A stretch of DNA of 12,415 bases from Deltaproteobacteria bacterium (GTDB lineage Bacteria; Desulfobacterota; Desulfobulbia; Desulfobulbales; VMSU01), in assembly GCA_021789795.1 (NCBI GenBank), contig JAJYJA010000065.1, positions 1-12,415 of the forward strand. Direction: 5' to 3'. Positions 7,276-12,415 of the stretch are shown piece by piece. The stretch's first letter is position 1. Every line of letters starts with the position of its first letter. The notes under the pieces were generated by a model that worked only from the letters and a program-made list of their open reading frames with translations, was not told the origin of the DNA and made no database searches. A program made the translations under genes and the position numbers.

Positions 7276-8334
7276 TTAGATGGGCACTTGGCTGAGCGGG
7301 GTACTGAGCAGTTCGGCGATGGCGGCGGCCGCTTGGCCGGAGCCATAGGGGGATGGCGCTTGGGGTGGCGGCGGGCTAAGTGCCCAGTCGACGCCGGCGC
7401 TGATATGGCGGCCCACCAGCCGACCGAGGCCGACCTGTATGGTCTCCTGACGTTCGGTGGTTTCGCGCACGATCAGGACTTTTTTGTTAAGGCAAGTGGC
7501 TTCTTCTTGGATGCCGCCGCTGTCGGTGATAATGAATCGTGCCTTGTTGATGAGGCGTAGCATCTCAAGATAGCACATCGGCGCGATGATGTCGATGTTG
7601 GGGGCTGTCAGTCGCTGGCGGTGGCATCTGACGTTGGGGTTGGGGTGGATGGGGAAGATGAAGCGAAGCTGGGGTTGGGCAAGGGCTATGGACTGGATTT
7701 CGTCGAAAAGTTTTCCCATGATGGCGTGGTTTTCTCGACGGTGCAGGGTGATCAGCACTGTGTCGCCTTTGCCCTTGTCCGGGCTGTCTAGGAGCGGCCG
7801 AAACTCTTGCACTGCGTCGACAATGGTATTGCCCACCAGATGAACATTGCGGGCGCCGCAGGCGATGAGGGTATCGTAGGCCATCGGAGTCGGCGCGAAG
7901 TTGATTGAGGCGACCTGGGTGATCAGAGTGCGGTTTAGTTCCTCTGGAAAGGGGTTAGCCGGGTTATTGGTTCGCAGGCCGGCCTCCACATGGGCCACGG
8001 GAATTTGCTGGAAGAAGGCCATTTGGGCCAGTGCCCAGGCGGTGGTAGTGTCGCCTTGGACAACCACCCAGTGAAAGCGTTGTCGCTGGAACAGGGCCTC
8101 GGCGGCCTGGCAGATTAGGGTAAAGCTTTTTCCCAGGGTCACGGTGTCGGCCTGGCCGGAAAGGATGTCGAAGTGATGGTTTGGTTCCGGGATCAGCTGG
8201 CGGACGTCCTGGTAGAGGTCGAGGTGTTGGCCGGTGAACAGGGTCTGAAACGGTGCTCCCTGGCGCCTCAGAGCTTTGATTACCGGAAACAGCTTGATGA
8301 TCTCCGGCCGGGTACCGAAGGCGATTAGGATCAT
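7276..8334 (-). CDS. wecB: UDP-N-acetylglucosamine 2-epimerase (non-hydrolysing)
   Basis: Interconverts UDP-GlcNAc and UDP-ManNAc in the cytoplasm, supplying an activated sugar for surface polysaccharide. The 352-residue protein is full length, a little shorter than the usual ~370-380. Motifs: GTRPEIIKLFPVIKAL at 7-22, VVQGDTTTAWA with D95, HVEAGLRT with E117, PFPEELNR with E131, TLHRRENH with H198 (these four match the catalytic acids and histidine of E. coli WecB), HPNPNV, ITDSGGIQEEA near 269-279 and VRETTERQET near 289-298, where the usual TERPE is TERQE. The start ATG overlaps the TGA of the preceding GT2 gene by 4 bp. No UDP-ManNAc dehydrogenase (wecC) is in the window, so ManNAc may be used directly or the partner is elsewhere. 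A proline-rich run, SPPPPQAPSP, sits near residue 320. Confidence 0.93.
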   Translation of the reverse strand: MILIAFGTRPEIIKLFPVIKALRRQGAPFQTLFTGQHLDLYQDVRQLIPEPNHHFDILSGQADTVTLGKSFTLICQAAEALFQRQRFHWVVVQGDTTTAWALAQMAFFQQIPVAHVEAGLRTNNPANPFPEELNRTLITQVASINFAPTPMAYDTLIACGARNVHLVGNTIVDAVQEFRPLLDSPDKGKGDTVLITLHRRENHAIMGKLFDEIQSIALAQPQLRFIFPIHPNPNVRCHRQRLTAPNIDIIAPMCYLEMLRLINKARFIITDSGGIQEEATCLNKKVLIVRETTERQETIQVGLGRLVGRHISAGVDWALSPPPPQAPSPYGSGQAAAAIAELLSTPLSQVPI

Positions 8335-9077
8335 AGCAGCACTGGCTGGTAGCCGTGGTCGAGCTCATGCTTGACCACCCGCCAGAACTCCGCCGACTTG
8401 TCGGAGCTGCAACTGATGGCGACTTTGTCCACCCCCAGTTTCGGTTTGACTGAACCCCACAGGGAAAGGTCGCTGGCGGGATGCGGCGGGCAGCCGACCG
8501 CGATTTTATGCCGTTGCAGCATGGCGCAGAAATGGATGTCTTCTCCGAATTTGCGCGAGGCCGGTTCCAGGTCCCAAAAATAGCGTGCCCATTCCCGACG
8601 GAAGAACCAGCTGTGGCCGACCAGATCCACCAGTGCGAAGTCCTCGTTTTGTCCATCCCAGCCCATCCTCGGTTTTTCGGTCTTCAACTCAGTGGTGGAC
8701 AGGTAACGCAGGCCGATGGTGCCGCACATAGCCTGACGGCTATCCACGTGGCTTAGGCAGTTTTCAAACCACCGCACCCCGGGCATGGTATCGTCGTCAA
8801 AGATGCAGACGTATTCACCTTCCAGGCAGGCGGCCAAGGTGAAGCGGGGGATGATGCCGAAGTTGTGGTCGCAGATGATTTTTTTGACCTGGCTGTCTTT
8901 TTTGAAGGTAACCAGCTGCTTGCGCTCCAGGAAACCGAATTTTTTTGGCGGGGCATTGTACCAGAGGACGACCTCGTGGGGGGGGACGGACTGGGCCAGG
9001 ATGCGGCCCACCTGTTCTTCCAAGAGTTGGGGCCGCTGCCAACTAGTCAGGATAACGGAAATTTTCGGATTGTTCAC
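8331..9077 (-). CDS. Small GT2-like glycosyltransferase
   Basis: A 248-residue GT-A domain protein and the first gene of the minus-strand glycan run. It begins PKISVILTSWQRPQLLEEQV, the first beta strand and loop of GT2 enzymes; CIFDDDTMPG at 91-100 provides the DxD-like metal and nucleotide-sugar site (D94-D96); VGHSWFFRREWA near 153-164 and FGEDIHFCAMLQRH near 177-190 give the acceptor loop with the catalytic-base-like acid in GED. There is no membrane segment, so it should be cytosolic or peripheral. The start is GTG: an in-frame TAG lies 27 bp upstream with no ATG between, and there is no convincing Shine-Dalgarno. It overlaps wecB by ATGA, tying it to UDP-ManNAc supply. Substrate unknown; it is shorter than many GT2 proteins but has all core motifs. 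Confidence 0.8.
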   Translation of the reverse strand: MNNPKISVILTSWQRPQLLEEQVGRILAQSVPPHEVVLWYNAPPKKFGFLERKQLVTFKKDSQVKKIICDHNFGIIPRFTLAACLEGEYVCIFDDDTMPGVRWFENCLSHVDSRQAMCGTIGLRYLSTTELKTEKPRMGWDGQNEDFALVDLVGHSWFFRREWARYFWDLEPASRKFGEDIHFCAMLQRHKIAVGCPPHPASDLSLWGSVKPKLGVDKVAISCSSDKSAEFWRVVKHELDHGYQPVLL

Positions 9078-9175
9078 TGTAGTCTTATCTGCGGCGGCGG
9101 TTGCTATTTTGTCTGCCCTCAGTCGGCAACCTGCATATCGTGCAGCGTGTCATGAAGGGCGGGATCAAGAGGGTC
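9078..9175. other. Intergenic spacer between phoU and the glycan operon
   Basis: This 98-bp gap contains a short hairpin, CTGCA-tatcg-TGCAG (9131-9145), with no T-run in either direction, so it is not a convincing intrinsic terminator. I see no clear sigma70 promoter for the GT2 gene. Read-through from aroD-aroE-phoU into the glycan genes is therefore possible. Confidence 0.4.
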
Positions 9176-9847
9176 TTACTCCTCGAATACCTCCGGGGTG
9201 TGGCGGACGATCTCGGCGTTGACCAGGTAGATCACGTCTTCTGCGATGTTGCTCGCGTGGTCGGCGATCCGCTCCAGGTGGCGGCAGATGGAGATGGCGT
9301 GCAGCAGGGCGTTCACCCGCTCGGGGTGGTCCTGGAACAGGCCCTTGACCTGGCCGTACATGGTGCGGTTGATGGTGTCGATCTCCTCGTCCCTGGCCCG
9401 CACCTGCCTGGCCAGGCGCACGTCCAGGTTGACCAGGGAGTCGATGCTCTGGGTCAGCATCTTCTCCACCTTGGTGGACATATCGACCGCGTCGAAGGGC
9501 ATGTCGATGGGCTCGTCCTGGGAGGCCAGAAAGACGCTGCGCTCGGCGATGTTCACCGCCAGGTCGCCCACCCGCTCCAGGTCGCTGTTGATCTTGAGCA
9601 CCGCGATGATGAAGCGCAGGTCGATGGCCACCGGCTGGTGCAGGGCCAGGATCTTCAGGCAGTCCTCCTCGATGTCCACCTCCAGGTTGTCGATGTCGCG
9701 GTCGGCGTTGATCACCGCCTGGGCCATGACCAGGTCGCGTTTGATCACCGACAGGGTCGCCTTGTAAACCCGATCCTCCACCTCGCCGCCCATGGTGACG
9801 ATCTTGTTTTTTAAGTTTTCGATTTCCCGTTGCAGATGGCGTGGCAT
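9176..9847 (-). CDS. phoU: Phosphate signalling complex protein PhoU
   Basis: Cytoplasmic negative regulator that links the PstSCAB phosphate transporter to the PhoR sensor kinase. The 223-residue length is typical. It has two PhoU three-helix repeats, each with the metal-binding motif: DLRFIIAVLKINSDLERVGD at 76-95 followed by LAVNIAER, and CRHLERIADHASNIAED at 188-204. A strong Shine-Dalgarno, GGGAGG, lies 7 bp before the ATG, the best in the window. It sits 12 bp downstream of aroE and is probably co-transcribed with aroD and aroE. No pst, phoB or phoR genes are visible, so its partners must be elsewhere. Base composition is high GC like aroE and unlike the glycosyltransferases at 1019-5708. 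The assignment is secure. Confidence 0.95.
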   Translation of the reverse strand: MPRHLQREIENLKNKIVTMGGEVEDRVYKATLSVIKRDLVMAQAVINADRDIDNLEVDIEEDCLKILALHQPVAIDLRFIIAVLKINSDLERVGDLAVNIAERSVFLASQDEPIDMPFDAVDMSTKVEKMLTQSIDSLVNLDVRLARQVRARDEEIDTINRTMYGQVKGLFQDHPERVNALLHAISICRHLERIADHASNIAEDVIYLVNAEIVRHTPEVFEE

Positions 9848-9859
9848 GGTCTTTCCTCC

Positions 9860-10672
9860 CTAGCCGATCCTCGTAAGCAGCGCCTGGCGCATGACCGTAA
9901 CCGGCGCCTTGAGCCCGGTCCACAGCTCAAACTGGGCCGATCCCTGGTAGAGCAGCATCTCCAGGCCGTTGACGGTCTGGCAGCCGGCCGCCTTGGCCTC
10001 CTTAAGCAGGGTGGTGGCCAGCGGGCTATAGACGATGTCCATCACCAGCCCGAAGTTGGTCAGCAGCCTGGCGGGTACCGGGGTTTGGCCGCTATTTGGG
10101 CCCATGCCCACCGAGGTGGCGTTGATCAAGAGGTCGGAGGAGAAGCCATCGAGGTCGGCCAGCGGCCGCCAGGGGCAGCCTAGGTCACCGGCCAGGGCCT
10201 GGCCCCGGCTGGGGGTGCGGCTGGCCAGAGTGAGGCTGACCCCGGCCTGGATCAGCCCGAAACCGATGGCCCTGGCCGAGCCGCCGGCGCCGAGCAGCAG
10301 GGCCGACTTGCCGGCCAGGGGGGCGATTTGGGCCAGGGCGGTGTTGGCCCCCAGCCAATCGGTGTTGACCCCGTGCGCCGCCCCATCCCGGAAGAGTAAG
10401 GTGTTTACCGCCCCGATCTTGGCCGCCAGGGGGTCGATGGTGTCGAGAACGGGAATCACCGCCTGCTTGTGGGGGATGGTGACGCTCGCCCCCCTGATCC
10501 CCAGGGCCTTCATCGCCTCCACCGCCTTCCCGGCGTCCTGGGCCGGGAAGGGCAGGTAGATCTTGTTGAGGCGAAGATGCCTAAAGGCGGCGTTGTGCAT
10601 GGCCGGGCTTAGGCTGTGGCTGACCGGCTGGCCCAGGATGCCGTAAAGCTCGGTCTGGCCGTCAACCGGCAT
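9860..10672 (-). CDS. aroE: Shikimate dehydrogenase (NADP+)
   Basis: Reduces 3-dehydroshikimate to shikimate with NADPH, the fourth step of the shikimate pathway to aromatic amino acids. The 270-residue protein is full length. Shikimate site: GQPVSHSLSPAMHN at 14-27 with S20 and S22, TIPHK with K69, N90 and GVNTD with D105. NADP domain: LLGAGGSARAIGF at 126-138 and ASRTPSRG at 150-157 (Arg152 fits NADP preference). NATSVGM at 184-190 and LYQGSAQFELW at 241-251 complete the signature. AGGA precedes the ATG by 6-9 bp. Its first 11 bp overlap the end of aroD and its stop is 12 bp before phoU, so the three genes look like one operon. Confidence 0.96.
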   Translation of the reverse strand: MPVDGQTELYGILGQPVSHSLSPAMHNAAFRHLRLNKIYLPFPAQDAGKAVEAMKALGIRGASVTIPHKQAVIPVLDTIDPLAAKIGAVNTLLFRDGAAHGVNTDWLGANTALAQIAPLAGKSALLLGAGGSARAIGFGLIQAGVSLTLASRTPSRGQALAGDLGCPWRPLADLDGFSSDLLINATSVGMGPNSGQTPVPARLLTNFGLVMDIVYSPLATTLLKEAKAAGCQTVNGLEMLLYQGSAQFELWTGLKAPVTVMRQALLTRIG

Positions 10673-11375
10673 GGCTTCCTAGCTCGGTCAGGATGCGGGC
10701 CAGGGACGAGGCGGGCAACTGGCCGGGGGCGGTGGCCGGGGCGTGGTCGGCGGCGGCGTAGGTCATGAATCCGCCCAGCCCCAGGGTGGCGACTCGGCTG
10801 ATTACCCCGGCCTGGCCCATGCAGAAGGCGATCAGCGGTAGACCGATCTCGGTGGCCTCGATCTGAAGGTTCAAGACCCGCAGCACGTCCTGAAAACCGT
10901 GGGCAGTGGTGACGATCTTGCCGATGTCGGCGCCGCTTTGGCACTGCTCCTGGAGGAGTGAGCGCAGGGCCGGGGCGGAGGGGGTGCCGTTAAAGCCGTG
11001 CCAGGAGACGATGACCTGGGTGCCGTTGTCCTTGGCCGCCCGGATCAGGGCATCCCGGGGCCCGGTCTCGGTCTTGAGCTCGATATCGATATAGGCGGCC
11101 TTGGCCTCCGCCGCTTGGCGCAGCAGGGCGAGGCGCTCCTCCTCCGGGCCTGCGAAGCCGCCTCCCTCCCAACTGGCCCGGTTGGTGAACAGGAGCGGTT
11201 TTGATAGGCGGCCTGCGAAGGGGGCCGCAGACGGCTTAAGCATCGAATCCAGGCGGATCTCCAGGACATCGGCCAGGGGCTCGGACTTCAGGGCCAGGGC
11301 CAGGATCTCGCCTTCGTGGTCGCCGGACAGCGATACGCATAGCTTGCCGTGGGAGCGGGGGGTGCTGGTGGTCAT
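10662..11375 (-). CDS. aroD: 3-dehydroquinate dehydratase, type I
   Basis: Dehydrates 3-dehydroquinate to 3-dehydroshikimate through a Schiff base, the step directly before AroE. From the ATG at 11373-11375 the protein is 237 residues, in the normal range. Key residues: LEIRLD with E39 and R41, VSWHGFNGTP with the catalytic H126, IGKIVTTAHGFQDVL with the Schiff-base K153, GVISRVATLG with R194 and TAPGQLP with Q219. A TTG at 11423 would add 16 Arg/Lys-rich residues lacking family similarity, so I reject it. No Shine-Dalgarno precedes the ATG; TATTAT at 11382-11387 lies 6 bp before it, so a near-leaderless transcript is conceivable but unproven. It overlaps aroE by 11 bp. Confidence 0.95.
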   Translation of the reverse strand: MTTSTPRSHGKLCVSLSGDHEGEILALALKSEPLADVLEIRLDSMLKPSAAPFAGRLSKPLLFTNRASWEGGGFAGPEEERLALLRQAAEAKAAYIDIELKTETGPRDALIRAAKDNGTQVIVSWHGFNGTPSAPALRSLLQEQCQSGADIGKIVTTAHGFQDVLRVLNLQIEATEIGLPLIAFCMGQAGVISRVATLGLGGFMTYAAADHAPATAPGQLPASSLARILTELGSHAG

Positions 11376-11405
11376 GGCGCGATAATAGGTTTTGGCCGTT
11401 GACTT

Positions 11406-11426
11406 ACGTTGCGAGAGCGGCAACGT
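11406..11426. repeat. Short inverted repeat upstream of aroD
   Basis: ACGTTGC (11406-11412) and GCAACGT (11420-11426) form a perfect 7-bp inverted repeat around a 7-nt centre. It lies 31 bp upstream of the aroD ATG, where an operator could sit, and has no adjoining T-run, so it is unlikely to be a terminator. Function unknown. Confidence 0.35.
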
Positions 11427-11602
11427 TGGTGTTTATTGGGAGTCAAACTATTCCAAAGCGCCGGGCTTGTCAACCACGACCCATCGGGAGCCAGGGAATG
11501 GCTTACCTTTCTTCGGCAGCTCGTCTGGCCGCGGCGTTGACGAGGCGGGCGAGAAAAGGGGGCCGCGCAAAGACCTGCTCAACATCGTTTGACCGAATCT
11601 TC
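11427..11602. other. Intergenic region between aroD and the tRNA promoter
   Basis: No well-supported gene is seen. One small plus-strand frame (ATG 11498 to TGA 11611, 37 residues, MAYLSSAARLAAALTRRARK...) has GGGAG 7 bp before its ATG. It is Ala/Arg-rich, has no recognisable family, and runs over the -35 box of the tRNA promoter, so it is probably a chance frame. Confidence 0.3.
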
Positions 11603-11631
11603 TTGACATGACCAGGTAAAAAAATTATCTT
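11603..11631 (+). promoter_or_regulatory. Sigma70-type promoter of tRNA-Leu
   Basis: A consensus TTGACA (11603-11608) and TATCTT (11626-11631) are separated by 17 bp. The predicted transcription start, about 11637-11640, lies a few bases before the mature 5' end of the tRNA at 11644. An A-rich spacer (taaaaaaatt) may help promoter opening. Confidence 0.8.
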
Positions 11632-11643
11632 GCTTCCGTTTGT

Positions 11644-11730
11644 GCCGAAGTGGCGGAATTGGTAGACGCGCTAGGTTCAGGGTCTAGTGTCCGTACGGAT
11701 GTGCGAGTTCGAGTCTCGCCTTCGGCACCA
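11644..11730 (+). tRNA. tRNA-Leu, anticodon CAG
   Basis: An 87-nt class II tRNA with encoded CCA. The acceptor stem GCCGAAG (11644-11650) pairs with CTTCGGC (11720-11726), followed by A and CCA (11728-11730). The D region has TGGCGGAATTGGTAGACGCG; the anticodon stem CTAGG/TCTAG encloses TTCAGGG with anticodon CAG at 11678-11680, reading CUG codons. A long variable arm (TGTCCGTACGGATGT) identifies a leucine tRNA, and the T loop has GTTCGAGTC. CUG is frequent in the high-GC genes of this window. The tRNA has its own promoter and terminator and is followed by an integrase gene, so its 3' end is the likely attachment site of an integrated element. Confidence 0.97.
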
Positions 11731-11740
11731 TTAAAAAATC

Positions 11741-11779
11741 AAGGGTTTTCCTCACGTTACTGGGGAAAACCCTTTTTTT
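11741..11779 (+). terminator. Rho-independent terminator after tRNA-Leu
   Basis: AAGGGTTTTCC (11741-11751) and GGAAAACCCTT (11764-11774) form a perfect 11-bp stem with a 12-nt loop, followed by a T-run to 11779. It ends the tRNA transcript and would also shield the downstream integrase from tRNA transcription. An A-run upstream (11733-11738) could make it partly bidirectional. Confidence 0.88.
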
Positions 11780-11835
11780 GTTTCTGGTCGGCTGTTGCTT
11801 TGTTTTGCTGAATTGTGCTATTTTCTTCTATGAGA

Positions 11836-11857
11836 ATGGAACAAAAATGGAACAAAA
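11836..11857 (+). repeat. Tandem 11-bp direct repeat before the integrase gene
   Basis: ATGGAACAAAA occurs twice without a gap (11836-11846 and 11847-11857), then continues into GTGGAGCGAG, which holds the integrase ribosome-binding site. It could be an arm-type integrase binding site, a translational feature, or chance. Confidence 0.45.
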
Positions 11858-11873
11858 GTGGAGCGAGAAAATA

Positions 11874-12415
11874 ATGGCTAGGATCACGAAAAGGAAAAAG
11901 AAAAATGGTTGGAGCTTTACCGCGACTATTCGCATTAAAGGATATCCTTTGGCCTGCCGGACATTCGACACCAAAGGGGAGGCAGCGGCTTGGGCTGCCA
12001 AGACGGAAGATTCCATCAAGGCCAATAAATATAATGATCCCCGTTTGGCCATGCACATTACGTTCGGGCAGGCTATCGAAAAATACCTTCAGCTTATTTC
12101 CTCAAAAAAAGCGATCAACACCCACATGAGGGAGAAGGTCGCGGCGGGACGCCTAATGGAACAAATTGGAGCAGAAACTCCATTGGGCTCCATATCTGCG
12201 GCCACCGTGGCATCATACCGGGACAAAAGACTCCAGACAGTGTCCGCCTACCCTGTTCGCCAGGAATTAGTTTTATTATCCCACCTGTTCACCAAGGCAA
12301 AAAAAGAGTGGGCCATTCCTGTCGATAATCCTGTAGGGGAAATCGACCGCCCTCCTCCCCCTAGAGGCAGAACCCGGTTCCTGACGGAAAATGAAGCTGT
12401 TCAGTTGTTGGAATC
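11874..12415 (+). CDS. int: Tyrosine recombinase/phage-type integrase, N-terminal 180 codons (3'-truncated by window edge)
   Basis: Site-specific recombinase that would integrate and excise a mobile element at the neighbouring tRNA-Leu. The visible part has a Lys/Arg-rich N-terminus (ARITKRKKKNGWSFTATIRI), typical of arm-binding domains, a SAM-like core-binding domain from about residue 62 (TFGQAIEKYLQLIS) to 160, and the linker into the catalytic domain, NPVGEIDRPPPPRGRTRFLT at 152-171. The catalytic Arg-His-Arg-Tyr residues lie beyond the window. GGAG (11860-11863) lies 10 bp before the chosen ATG; an in-frame ATG at 11847 would add nine residues (MEQKWSEKI) but has no ribosome-binding site. 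The gene begins 143 bp after the tRNA, reads away from it, and is lower in GC than aroD-aroE, all consistent with the left border of an integrated island or prophage. Confidence 0.9.
   Translation, partial: MARITKRKKKNGWSFTATIRIKGYPLACRTFDTKGEAAAWAAKTEDSIKANKYNDPRLAMHITFGQAIEKYLQLISSKKAINTHMREKVAAGRLMEQIGAETPLGSISAATVASYRDKRLQTVSAYPVRQELVLLSHLFTKAKKEWAIPVDNPVGEIDRPPPPRGRTRFLTENEAVQLLE

Noticed and set aside
7964..8656. 230-residue minus-strand open frame across the wecB/GT2 junction
   Set aside because: It is a +1 shadow of two well-supported genes joined by an ATGA overlap; it has no motifs of its own.
9131..9145. Hairpin CTGCA-tatcg-TGCAG as a phoU terminator
   Set aside because: The stem is only 5 bp and has no T-run on either strand.
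9101..9814. Long plus-strand open frame opposite phoU (237 residues)
   Set aside because: Val/Asp/His/Gln-rich antisense shadow of phoU without domain features.
9165..9923. Long 252-residue minus-strand open frame across phoU
   Set aside because: It is the out-of-frame shadow of phoU in high-GC DNA; the translation is a low-complexity Gly/Arg/Pro/His string, while the phoU frame has full family motifs.
11376..11423. TTG start at 11423 extending AroD by 16 residues
   Set aside because: The extension is unlike type I dehydroquinases; the ATG at 11375 gives a standard length and lies close to a TATTAT box.
11498..11611. 37-residue plus-strand small ORF before tRNA-Leu with a GGGAG at good spacing
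   Set aside because: No recognisable family, Ala/Arg-biased, and it overlaps the tRNA -35 box; not enough to call a gene.
1..12415. CRISPR array, phase-variable tracts or long tandem repeats
   Set aside because: No regularly spaced repeats or long simple-sequence runs were seen beyond the short repeats reported.

Overview
The window looks like bacterial chromosome, most likely from a Gram-negative proteobacterium or a Desulfobacterota-like lineage. The evidence is two lipopolysaccharide heptosyltransferase-family genes, an RfaG-like GT4 enzyme, and an aroD/aroE/phoU block with high-GC codon use. The lineage is an inference from gene content; no rRNA or other taxonomic marker is present.

Left part (1-9077): a surface-glycan locus, probably LPS core or O-antigen. 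Three plus-strand genes run tightly packed: a 5'-truncated WaaC-like heptosyltransferase, a rhamnosyltransferase-like GT2 enzyme, and a second GT9 heptosyltransferase. They meet a minus-strand run head-on. In its own reading order that run is a small GT2 enzyme, a non-hydrolysing UDP-GlcNAc 2-epimerase (wecB), an AAA ATPase with a DUF4143-type C-terminus, an RfaG-like GT4 enzyme and a GT39/ArnT-like membrane glycosyltransferase. The last genes of the two runs overlap tail to tail by 89 bp. Most same-strand neighbours overlap by 4 bp (ATGA), so translational coupling is likely. The ATPase does not fit the pathway. A degenerate copy of the first codons of the GT4 gene lies on its far side, directly after wecB, so the ATPase gene appears to have been added into the operon. 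A perfect 12-bp inverted repeat sits just upstream of the ATPase start codon.

Middle (9176-11375): a high-GC housekeeping block on the minus strand, aroD-aroE-phoU. The genes overlap or lie 12 bp apart and look like one transcription unit joining two shikimate-pathway steps to a phosphate-signalling regulator.

Right end (11603-12415): a clear sigma70 promoter drives tRNA-Leu(CAG), which is followed by a strong intrinsic terminator and then the N-terminal 180 codons of a tyrosine recombinase reading out of the window. This is the usual layout of the left border of an integrative element inserted at a tRNA gene; its cargo lies beyond the window. No CRISPR array, rRNA or complete insertion sequence is visible.
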